Shown one piece after another: positions 42,770 to 53,402 of a stretch of DNA of 64,000 nucleotides. The DNA lies in NCBI GenBank assembly GCA_947561715.1, contig OX387201.1, forward strand, positions 2,808,001 through 2,872,000, in the 5' to 3' direction. The notes below the pieces were generated by a model. The model saw only the letters and a program-made list of their open reading frames with translations, had not been told where the DNA came from and ran no database searches. Both the position numbers and the translations under genes were made by a program. The DNA comes from Ascidia mentula. Its lineage: Eukaryota; Chordata; Ascidiacea; Phlebobranchia; Ascidiidae. Each line of letters begins with the position of its first letter. Position 1 is the first letter of the stretch.

Positions 42770-43825
42770 TCAACACGCTTCGGATATTCTAATGTTCCTG
42801 ATCGACTGCTTATCCTCTTTATTTTTATTTCTTCGAGCTTCAACCGAACTTACGACGAACTTCAGCTTCTCCATCGAAACATTACCTCCGCACATCACCA
42901 ACGCAACCTTTTTTCCCACGTACTCCTTGTGGCATCGGAGAAACGCCGCCAGTACGACCCCGGAAGATCCCTCCACGACCCTTCGGTGCTCCTCCAGGAG
43001 CAAGTACATCGCATCGGCAATCTCCTCTTCCGAAACCAGCATCCAACGGTCAACAAGCTTCTGGCACAAAGGGAAGGTAATGGTATCTGGTCCAATGCAC
43101 CTTGCTGGCGTTCCGTCCGATAAAGTCTCCTTCGCTTCAAACTGAACAACTTTACCTGCCCTTATCGACTCCGTCATTGTAGGTGAGTTTTTCGGTTGGC
43201 AGCCTACTATCTCGATGGGGCGTTTTTGATGCTTCGCATAAGCCGCGATGCCGGCTATTGCGCCTCCACCACCAACAGCAACAAATATAGCGTCCACCTC
43301 CGGTAGCTCTTCCACAATCTCTTTTCCAACCGTGCCTTGTCCGCCGATTACATCCAAATTAGTGTAGGGCGACACAAAGTGTGCCCCGAGCCTGGTGGCT
43401 TCCTTCTTAGCATGTTGGCTCGCCTCAAAGTATGTTGAACCGATTCTCTTTACCTCGACATTATAAAGTTGTAAGCTTTTCAATTTAGCCATGGAGACGG
43501 TAACTGGAACGTATATTGTGCTTCTTTCTTTCAATATCGAAGCGGCATAAGCTGTTCCGATGCCGTGATTTCCAGTGCTAGCTGCAATAAAGTGCAGACC
43601 GGACTTGCCCGATTTTCTACTGTGAACTAGCATTTCGTTGAACGCTCCTCGGACTTTGAATGAGCCGGTAACTTGCTCCGACTCCATTTTGAGGTGAACT
43701 TCGCAATCAGTCAGTTTCGAGAGAAAAACTGAATGATTCAAAGGCGTACGCCTCACGTAAGGCGATATGCGCTTGTGGGCGTCGATAATTGACTTGTAAA
43801 TTCCGGCCGTGTCGGGAACAGTCAT
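42770..43825 (-). CDS. PLP-dependent serine/threonine dehydratase family enzyme (intronless)
   Basis: A single exon of 351 residues starts at MTVPDTAGIYKSIIDAHKRI. It is a fold type II PLP enzyme. The Schiff-base lysine lies in VTGSFKVRGA near residue 60. The phosphate and substrate loop reads AASTGNHG, the glycine-rich PLP phosphate cup reads VGGGGAIAGI, and the C-terminal pyridine-binding motif reads CGGNVS. Length and motif order fit threonine/serine dehydratases and serine racemase, which deaminate hydroxyamino acids to oxo acids or racemise serine. The wording AASTGNHG instead of the usual SSGNHG/ASAGNHAQ, and GSSGVVLAA near the end, point to a bacterial-type branch rather than the animal serine racemase. 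The lack of introns, in contrast to its intron-rich neighbours, fits horizontal transfer or retroposition. Which substrate it prefers cannot be told. Confidence 0.85.
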   Translation of the reverse strand: MTVPDTAGIYKSIIDAHKRISPYVRRTPLNHSVFLSKLTDCEVHLKMESEQVTGSFKVRGAFNEMLVHSRKSGKSGLHFIAASTGNHGIGTAYAASILKERSTIYVPVTVSMAKLKSLQLYNVEVKRIGSTYFEASQHAKKEATRLGAHFVSPYTNLDVIGGQGTVGKEIVEELPEVDAIFVAVGGGGAIAGIAAYAKHQKRPIEIVGCQPKNSPTMTESIRAGKVVQFEAKETLSDGTPARCIGPDTITFPLCQKLVDRWMLVSEEEIADAMYLLLEEHRRVVEGSSGVVLAAFLRCHKEYVGKKVALVMCGGNVSMEKLKFVVSSVEARRNKNKEDKQSIRNIRISEAC

Positions 43826-44648
43826 TTTTTTATGCAAGAAACTATTACTACTTCTTTGTAAACATCTACCTAGTAGGTTTAACGCATTGACGCTACAACA
43901 AAAACTATTAGGCTACCACACCTAATACATTCGCCAGGCTTTCGCATTAACAAAACCTACGGAAAATTTGGATAATGTAAAAAGGTTGTATACAAACAAT
44001 TGCGTACCGTTAGAAGCCAGTTTCCGGTATTTGCCCTTTTCAATATATTTAACTACATCGGCCGTTTGTACCTTGGTAGCAAACGAAGCACAGACAACAA
44101 ACTCCCATTGCTACCATTTCGAAATACCTAGTTTAAAACAAGTCAATTAACACTACACATTTTTCCGTCACTTCCTCAGCGCTTGTAACGGAACACGTGT
44201 CGTCAACATTCCTATGACAAAAAACATCCTTCCACCGAAAACATTACCAGAGAAGAGTAGTGTCTTCAACAAAAAAAAACAATAGGCATACAACAAAGTG
44301 ATCAATATAATGTAAGCAATAGAGTTACCAATGTTTTCAGCAAGCTACAGACAGCAGTGCCACTCATTTTGACCTAATGAGTCCCATCAGTACAGCTTTG
44401 GTGATTATGGCTTGGCTATTTAGTCATCAAAGCTGCATGGACTTCTGTATTTGGGTCGAGCGGTGGACCTGTCTGCAGACCACTACGAAAATTAAACACA
44501 AAACCTTGTTGAACATAATATGATTCGAATTTTTAAGCAGAAAGCTTTAAATATCTTTAATTTTTAGTAATGATCATCCCAACGCACATTTACAAATCAA
44601 CAGCGTAAGCAAGCAAGCAAAATGCCAATGTTCACTTAATCCACCGTG
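43826..44648. other. intergenic stretch between POP1 and the dehydratase
   Basis: About 0.8 kb lie between two minus-strand genes. I see no supported gene, RNA or repeat. The distance is too large for a typical Ciona operon, where gaps are usually very short. Confidence 0.45.
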
Positions 44649-47600
44649 TCAGCAAGTAACTGTTAGTCTTGCAAACCGATATTGAGTGGAATCGATCGTG
44701 CGCAAAAGAACCAATGGTGGCTTTGTCTGTTCAGCAAACTCTTCGCAAAGCCACGCGTTTTTCAACTGACTTTTAAGCAGCGCCACCATGTGTTGCGCCG
44801 AAACAAAGCCCACGCCGCCACCGGAGGCGTAAGAGAACAAGAAGTCGCCAGAAGTTACAAAACCAATAATTTGTCTGGAGGGCATGACTTCAAACGTCGG
44901 CGGTTGTCGATTGGCCGACGAGGTCACGTGTTCTGCCTCTGCCTTCCTCTTTCGACGTTTTTTAGCTTGTGCAGTGGCAAGTTTTCTGTGTTTTAAGTAA
45001 AAGTTTATGACCAGATATAACTAACAGCAGTTCACCGTCAAAAATTGAACTATTGAAAATTTAGTGATTTCTTTCTGAAACAAACTTTAAATAATTACCT
45101 CTTGTCAAGATACGGGTCGTCATGTCCGGGCTCGACGGGGCCAGTGCAAGTTTTTATCCCTTCCCCGTTCAAATCTTCAAATTCCCTTCTTAAATTATTA
45201 AAATCATCACAGGTGGGCGCACATAGCATGGATTGGGGTGAGGGAATTCCCCTGTTGATCATGGACACTTTTACACATATAAGAGTGTGGAAAGGAAGAG
45301 ATTCGAGAAACTGTATAGCGCCGTCTGCTAAAAAGAAATCACATTTCTAAGCAACCTTAGATTTTTTACTGTCCCACAAACCAGTTTTTATTCAAACTCA
45401 CCACATTTTCCAGCATTCAATATTTCCCTAAGTTCAGCGACCTTATCAGGGTGACGCAATACAGAGAATGGAGTGACGTCAAATCCTTTTATTCTTTTGC
45501 AAGGTATGACATCATCTCCAACAACCTCTGATTTTCGTTTTCGAATTAATTCCCCTTTGACTTTGGCAAAGTTCTGATTGTCTGATAACAAAAGGCCTTC
45601 GGATGAGTTATTTGCAGAAGGATGTTCCTTCTTGACTGTAGCAATTTCAACAGAAGGGACATTCCCTTTGGTTCCCTCCATTGGAAGAAAGAGGCATTGC
45701 CAATCAGGGGCAAAAGGAAAGGGCGTGGCGAGAACACTGTAGTTGACACGCTTTGATGGTGGTTTTCTAAGGTGTAAAGCATGAATAAGGAAACACAAGT
45801 GTCTGTATACTGAAAACGGTAAACTAGACTCCAAAAACTATCATATTACTTACCCATAGTAAGTTTTTCGATTCATTTCCGCTTCTGCTTTCCACCACTT
45901 TCTACCAGCATCAGTTTCTGGAAAGTCCCGTGGAAAGAAAGGCACCTTACATTCCTGTGACATAAACAAGCTACACAGATAGTATGGTAGGACAAACCTT
46001 TCTTTACACTCTTACAGCTTTAAAGAATTGTGACCTTCTTAACATGTTATGTACGTGTCGGTTGCAAAAATTCTGATTAGATTTTTGCCATACCATTTAG
46101 GAGCTTATAGCATATCATATACATACATTTTATAAATGTCACAGCTATTTTGTCAGTTTTGTTTCCAAGGTATCAATAAATACAAACCAAATGACAATGC
46201 TCGCGTTCTCTCAGTCCTCCTGCACGTGCTCTGTGATAGATGAGAGGAATCCAGAAAGCAGTTGCCCACTTCTTCGGAAGAACAAGATCCCAACCAGACC
46301 CAAAACCAGAAGATGGACCAGCATGTGGCCCAGTAGCTTTAGAAAACATAAACATTCTTTGAACACAAATTGTAAATCAGCATTTTTCTGGGCCGCAAAA
46401 GAAAAGGCTAATGTAAAATGGCAAATGGGAAGTTATAACACAATTATGTAAGCACACACATAACATGTGTGATTCGCAGTCATTATAAAACAACCATAAG
46501 TATAATAACCCCTACTACATGTACTGGAGAATAAATAAAAGTATTCACATTTAGTAATTATTATACTTTGTTTAACGTGCTCGGGAACGAATCCATTCCT
46601 TCTTATGAACAGAACAGGTACTGGAGTGGAGAGGGACGCCAAATGTTTTGTTTTTTCTTCACCCAGTGAAAACTTTGCATCATTTTTCCGAGTACTCGTT
46701 ACATGGTCGGGAAGTCTACTAGCTGCGATCTTTAAATTAACAAAAACTCTTAATTTTTGCCAAACATACAGACATCATTTTCTTAAAATTGAAAACAGGG
46801 CAGTAATTGTAATAAAATGGACTTAAAGTAGTGATGAAGTTAATGACAATGTTTTTATATTATGGAAAACAGCTTCACAGTTTTTATGCCTCTTTCTACA
46901 ATTTAATCAATTTTATGTTTTTACCCACAATGTGCTTATAATGCTCTGACAAATATCAACAATGTAAAAGTTCAAAAAATACCTCATCAAGAATACCAGA
47001 ATCCCACAGTGGAGACCATGGGGTCAATTCCTCTCTTGTATGAAAATATTTTTCATCTGTTGCCACACTTTCAATATCACCTGCAAAAATAATCACTTTA
47101 GTATCATAGTTCATAGAAATTCAAAATAAAACCAAATTATGAAAGTAATAATTGATAAATTCTAATAAGGACTGTGATTACAATAATAATAAATTTTAAA
47201 ATTTTAGTAAGTGTAAATTTTAAATAAACCCAAAAAAGCAAAACATGACATGCTTTATATCATACTTGCACTGCTGGCCACAGTTGCTTTAAAGGTTGGT
47301 ATAGTTTTCTGTAGAGGAAGGGTCAATCTGGGGTCATCACAGACAAATGATAAAACCTCCCCATGACGCACTCCAGTAAACATGTCCTGGTAGGTAGATT
47401 GAAAATGCGATCGATGGTAGCCTAAAGTTGAAATTGTATTTTAAGTCACAAACGTACTGGGCTGTCAATATAGTGGTGACACACAAAAAACTTTTATGTA
47501 CCCTTTTTGAAGGAAATAGTCGTTTTGAAAAATTATAATGGTGTTCAAATAAAATGGAAAACAAGATTTTTTTACCACTTAATATTTTGAAAAGGGTATC

Positions 47601-49893
47601 TCGTGATTTCTTTATCTGGCAGTCGTGTTCTTCAGTCCATGATAGGAGTTGTTTGCTCAAATGTTCTGCGGGCCAATTCACAAAAAAAAACATAACAAAC
47701 TTATTGAGTACACCACAATTTTACCTGCGGTCTGCGACCTATCCTCCAACAGTTTCATGGGGTTTAATACAGACAATAAAGTAACACTTGATTTTGGTCC
47801 AGTTAAACGAAATCGTACAAGATCTTTGGATTTGTCACTGAATAAAAACTCAAAACATTACTTTTGCGACAATAATAGAACATTGTGTTTCAGTGCAATA
47901 CCCTGGGTGAGGTTCGAACTCACCACCTCAACATATTGAAATGTTGATGCTCTGCCAACTGAGCTACCAGGGCTATGGTATGATTGTGCATATGATATGA
48001 TCACCTGATTGTAATGCCATGTTCAAATGTAAAATTTTGTAACAACTCAAGACTTTGGGTAAATGCAGCAGGATGCACCCAGCACCACAAAGCAGTGACT
48101 CCATCTTAATAACAAAAAATAAAGAATAATTTCATAAAAAAAACAAGCTATGGATACCATTTAGGTTTCGAATTTTATATTAACACCTTTTTCCACTACT
48201 CGTGATGACAATGGAATACCTTTTTCTTGTTCTTCGTTCGGTTTCCACAGCACCTGCACGGGGCCAATTACACTCCCATTTGCCTTTTTACACATCATTA
48301 CTTCAATTGCAAGTTTTCCATTGGCATCACTAGTATCAGATACTTTGCACATATCATGATCTTCCAATATGTCCCCCAACAATAATTTAATATGAGTCTC
48401 CTGGCCTTTTAGCTCCAGCAAATGAAAGTATGAAATGTCCTTAATTAAAAATTTTGACAGTTGGATGGCTTAAAAACAAACAGTGTATTTTCTTCCGCAA
48501 ACCTCTATGAGACAATGTTTAGCGACAGCTCTGTAGCAAGCTCTGAAACTTTTGTCACTTGGGAGAATTGCAACACGTTTTTTCCAATCAGCAAAGTGGA
48601 GATCGGTCTGTTGGCTCATTTTAAATCTCTTGGCATGCCACAAATGTGTTTCTAACCAGCCTTGCTTCTCTGCAACAGTTATATAAATATTGCCAATCAA
48701 AGCATTTTTTACATTTATTTTCAGCAACAGCAATAATCTTGTCTGGTTACCTGCTCTTTCAGCATATTCATTTTGTAAGTCAACTTTCCGCCTCCTTTTT
48801 CTCCGACACACCTTTTTATCTTGACCACCCAAAGCCTGAAATAAACAAAGCAGAAGACACCACATGTGAAGAACCACTGAACTATGTAACTGTTCAGGAA
48901 TATTGAAAGTTACACTTTTACCTTGCTTTGTGCCATTTGTTGACTTGCAAGTTCCCTGAGTCTCGTGGGTAAACGCTTGATATTGTGTGAAGCAGAACGT
49001 CTTCTCAGATGCTTCGGCAAAATCTGCAATTATTAAATTGCATGAATGTACATCATAGTATAGTAACAACCATGTGCAAATTTCTGCAGTTTCACTAAAA
49101 GATGTAACATAAAAAATCATACCATGTCCTAAGACATAACTTAAAAAAAAAACAATAATTGTTGCACCTGCAGTGCAGTTTTGCTTCCCGAATGTTGTTT
49201 AATCGCAGTCATCATGGCTTTTATCTCCTTTTCTGCCTCTTCCACATATTCAGCCACAGGCACAGCTAAGATTAATGCAAAAGGATTGATTGAAAGGCTC
49301 TGTACATAGTTACTAAATTTATGAATTTATACCTCTTGGAATTTCAAAGTTTTCTTCATTTAACTCCGGCACTAGCTCCTTGTAATATTTGTGTTTCTCT
49401 TCTGAAAATAAACTTTAGGATCACCATTTTTACCTTCTTAAATGCATAAATTCACAAACAACACATACCAGAATCAAGGGTGACATTTTTTGGCTGAAAA
49501 CGCATCCTCTTTTGCCATTTTTTCAACCTTGAAGTGCTCTTTTTGTCTTCAACAGACTTCACTGCTAAACAAAATATCTGTTTCCGTATTTATGTGACTA
49601 TTACAAAACCAAATGCAAGTAGTTACATTCAGATCCAATATTGTTTCCAGAACCAGAAGCGACTTGAATCTTTTTGTCATTATTTTTCTGCAAATCAAGG
49701 TACACTAACAAGTTTATTTCCTAAATACAGGATTTAATGGAATAATTTTCATTGCTACGAGCTTTTTAGTAACTTCTTGTCAGTATCGACTTACGTGGTC
49801 GATTTGTTGCAATGTTCCTGAATAGATTTCATTTTCCTTTAATTTGTCTGATACGTCAATAAGTTTCAGACTGTCTTTGTCGTTGTTTGCCAT
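44649..49893 (-). CDS. POP1: ribonuclease P/MRP protein subunit POP1 (about 20 exons)
   Basis: Exons join in phase from ATG at 49893 to TGA at 44649. The 3' ones are 48104-48005, 47837-47725, 47665-47576, 47421-47266, 47080-46983, 46729-46567, 46336-46188, 45954-45854, 45802-45402, 45324-45099 and 44985-44649; the 5' ones lie between 49893 and about 48170. Diagnostic POP1 text includes [99 protein letters not shown] and the C-terminal [20 protein letters not shown] with [12 protein letters not shown]1 is the largest protein of the RNase P and RNase MRP complexes, which mature tRNA 5' ends and rRNA in the nucleus and nucleolus. The protein looks full length. A tRNA-like sequence lies in one intron, and a foldback element begins about 160 bp upstream of the start codon. 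The exact donor after the exon at 46729 is uncertain by a few bases. Confidence 0.9.
47899..47973 (-). tRNA. tRNA-like sequence in a POP1 intron (possible pseudogene)
   Basis: The minus strand has a full acceptor stem (GCCCTGG pairing with CCAGGGT), a D arm (GCTCAGTTGGCAGAGC) and a T arm (GTGAGTTCGAACCTCAC) with good A and B boxes, plus discriminator A. The anticodon arm is about three bases too long: seven pairs (TCAACAT with ATGTTGA) around a six-base loop TTCAAT. No normal seven-base loop can be drawn, so I assign no isotype. No T-run follows closely. It lies on the same strand as POP1 in the 167-nt intron 47838-48004. It is either an aberrant tRNA gene, a pseudogene or the head of a SINE. 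Confidence 0.55.
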
Positions 49894-50054
49894 TACTTTA
49901 CCAACTCCTGCCCTAAAGTCAGCAGCAAACAACAACAAACGCACGTGTGCGTGTGTTTGCAGGAAATGTAATAACGTACATAGGTCGGAGAGATCAGTTG
50001 TCGGAGCCCCCAAAATAGCGGTAAATGCTAAGAACCGAAATCCTGTAGAAGGGT

Positions 50055-53000
50055 GCTTGCAACTGGTAAAATAACCTCGGATTTCACATTAAATTTTTAT
50101 ATATAACTATAGTTGTAATAGGGCATTACAAAAACTATGTGAACATCTTTGTTAGACTTACAAAAACCAGTAACTGCATGTTCGTTTATTCAATAAGCAC
50201 GCATTATTTCAATTATTGCAGCCGATAATACCACAAAACTCAAGTATGAGCCATTGTTTCAAAAAACGCTTTTCTCAAACTTAAATAGAAATCATATCGT
50301 ATAAACCTTGTTTGAAATGGTCCTCTAGCTCCATCGTGCGGTTACACTTTTATACAGTCCTCTAGCTCCATTGTGCGGTTAAATATTTTTTTAAACTTAC
50401 ATAGAAATCATATCGTATAAACCTTGGTCAAAATAATCCTCTAGCTCCACCGTGCGGTTGAAAATAATATTTTAACTTACATAGAAATCTTATCGTATAA
50501 ACTTTGCTTAAAATAGTCCTCTAGCTCCATCGTGCGGTTACAATTTTATACAGTCCTTTAGCTTCATTGTGCGGTTAAATATTTCTTATAAACTTGCATA
50601 GAAATCATATCGTATAAACCTTGCTTAAAATAGTCCTCTAGCTCCACCATGCGGTTAACAAAATTATTTTCAAACTTACATAGAAATCTTATCGTATAAA
50701 CTTTGCTCAAATTAGTCCTCTAGCTCCACCGTGTGGTTTCACTTTTATACAGTCGTTTAGCTCCTTGTGCGGTTAAATATTTTTATAAACTTGCATAAAA
50801 ATCATATAGTACTATTTTAAACAAGGTTTATACGATATGATTGCTATGCAAGTTTAAAAAAAACATTTAACCGCACAATAAAGCTAGTGGACTGTATAAA
50901 ATTGTAACCGCACGATGGAGCTAGAGGACTATTTTGAACAAGGTTTATACGATATGATTTCTATGTAAGTTTAAAAAAATACTTAACCGCACAACGGAGC
51001 TAGAGGACTGTATAAAAGTGTAACCGCACGATGGAGCTAGAGGACCATTTTGAACAAGGTTTATACGATATGATTTCTATGTAAGTTTAAAAAAATATTT
51101 AACCGCACAATGGAGTTAGAGCATAGTATACTCTTATGGTAGTGCAACCATTGTCTCCGTCACGCATGACTTCCAGGAGATCAAATGCGACTTTTTGCAT
51201 ACGAAGAGATAGGAAACTCGCATATAAATTGGAATTACTCAAAACGTGGGTAGAATTTCGAGCTGAATTTTTAGTATGTTAAAGTTAGTTCTATATTGAT
51301 TCCATTAACTAAAAATATTAAATATTTCCTACCCTTCTTTCCGAGGTACGGTGATGTTTTGTTGATTAGTTTTTTGGACATCATGTGTGAATGGAAGTTT
51401 TAAAGTGTAAGTGTACCACCTTACGTAATATTTGGTTTAAGTATGTATCAACGTACCTGTGTTGACGTAATAAATCTAGTGACGTAATCATGACGTCATT
51501 TTACAGGCAGAAATATGGTTATAAGGTATCCTATAGTGTAAAAATGCGTTTTTTTAGCTATTGTGATTTTCATGCAAGATTCAATTCCTAACTACAAGCA
51601 ATTATGCAAACAATATAGATCATCAGATGACCAAAGGTCGAAATGCTTTGGGGCTGCTTGCTCTGAAATAATGTTTGTGAAACTGGTGAAGAAAAACTAG
51701 AAGAATACACATACAAATTTTTGTAATATGATATGTTTCATAATCACCTACAGTTTTTTCTATGTGAGTTAGCTTGTTGTGTAGATGTAATCTTGTGTGT
51801 ATTTGCCATACATAAACATACTTATGAATTCTTTTAGGTTGTTGTTTACAAAATTCAAAGTGTGGGGAAACAAAACTAGATAAAAAAATAAGCAATACAT
51901 AATGTGCCTGTTAACTTAGATTCAAAAATGTCTTTTTCAAAGAAGCTTTGGGTTTCATGTTGTTGAAATATATTCTGATGCTAGCATGAAATGAGTATTT
52001 CCTTTGCAATTGTACATAAACAAAGTATCCTGTTTACTTTTTGTGTGGTGATTGGTTTTACTAGACAGGAGTTAGTCATACATTTTGATTTATAATTTAT
52101 TATCATACACCATACAACTTACAATAATTTTAATATATGAACACATTAAATGTTTTCATCAGAGACAGAATTCAAATGATATAAATTTCTGGAGGTTGGT
52201 ACAAAAATCTTGTTTCTTCATCTGAGAATCCTGTAGATTGTCTGAATTTTTTTTACTTCTGTCTTGTTCTGGCAAAATAGGATGTGATAATTTGGACATA
52301 CAAATTTAGTCAAGGAAGACAGATTAAGTAGAGTTTTACTTTAAACTGCAACATGCGAACTTGTGACATAATACCACAATCTACTAATTTTGTTTGGTCA
52401 CTTAATTATTTTTTGATACATATTCACACATCAAATGATCAAACCCTATTAAAATATTACATCAAGATGTAAGATACATGCAAAAATAGATTAGCAGCAC
52501 ATTTATAAATATCTGAAGACCCAGAATAACTTCAAAATATAGTCTACTTATGGCAGACTACGTTATTTTGCCTTAAAATGTCTTTTTACAACAAACAAAG
52601 CGGTTTTAGCCATATCAGTACTAACAAACTACGTCATGATTACGTCACAGTTAGATTACGTCAGCACAGGCATGTTGAAACACACTTAACAACAAAAACA
52701 AATGTAAAGGGGCATACTTACGCTTTTTAATTCCATTTGCACACGGCCTTCAAAAAATTCTTCAGAAAAACGATGCGTTATTTCAAAAAAGGAAATGATT
52801 TATTTTTTATTTTTTTACCCATTTGAATCAGTATAATACTTATTTTAACATACTAAAAATTCAGCTCGAAACTCTACCCACGTTTTTAGTAATTCGAATT
52901 TATATGTAAGTTTCCTATCTCTTCGTATGCAAAAAGTCGCATTTGATCTCCTGGAAATCATGCGTGACGGAGTTTCCCACAGACAATAAAACAAACAAAG

Positions 53001-53402
53001 AAAAGAGGAGCCGTTGCACTACCATAAGAGTATACTATGGTTAGAGGACTGTATAAAAGTGTAACCGCACGATGGAGCTAGAGGACCATTTTAAACAAGT
53101 TTTATACGATATGATTTCTATTTAAGTTTGAGAAAAGCGTTTTTTGAAACAATGGCTCATACTTGAGTTTTGTGGTATTATCGGTTGCAATAATTGAAAT
53201 AAAGCGTTCTTATTGAATAAACGAACATGCAGTTACTGGTATGGCAAATATTTCAACTTAACAGATTTGTGCTTAATGTGGCGTTGGCGTAATGTTTTTG
53301 TAAGTCTAACAAATATGTTCACATAGTTTTTGAATGCCCTATTATAACTATAATATTGAATTTGAAATCCGAGTTTACGAGTTTACTTTACCAGTTGCAA
53401 CA
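50055..53402. mobile_element. foldback element with tandem subrepeats, interrupted by a second element
   Basis: The ends are inverted copies of each other (left ttgcaactggtaaa, right tttaccagttgcaa). The match continues inward through the text around aaccagtaactgcatgttcg and cactcaagtatgagcc-type sequence, with small gaps. Inside, units of about 110-190 bp repeat: each has catagaaatcatatcgtata and cctctagctccatcgtgcgg. They run in one direction from about 50280 to 50810 and in the other from about 50815 to 51121, resuming at 53040 after an insertion. Without that insertion the palindrome is about 1.43 kb. It has no coding capacity. I saw no clear target-site duplication. It lies just upstream of POP1. 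Confidence 0.8.
51122..53039. mobile_element. non-autonomous DNA transposon with long terminal inverted repeats, nested in the foldback element
   Basis: The left end catagtatactcttatggt and the right end accataagagtatactatg are perfect inverted copies. The inverted match continues, with indels, for nearly 400 bp to the tgacgtaatcatgacgtca text. The element is flanked on both sides by gttagag (51115-51121 and 53040-53046), and the repeat unit of the host palindrome is continuous if one copy is removed. This is a 7-bp target-site duplication or an imperfect 8-bp one. The 1.1-kb middle has no transposase frame. CA/TG ends and a 7-8 bp duplication suit hAT- or P-like elements, but the superfamily is not proven. 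Confidence 0.8.

Noticed and set aside
42732-43149. Open frames opposite to and out of frame with the dehydratase
   Set aside because: They are shadows of the strongly coding minus-strand gene.
51623-51895. 90-codon minus-strand frame inside the nested transposon
   Set aside because: AT-rich composition, no transposase motif and no DDE or zinc-binding residues in a recognisable order.
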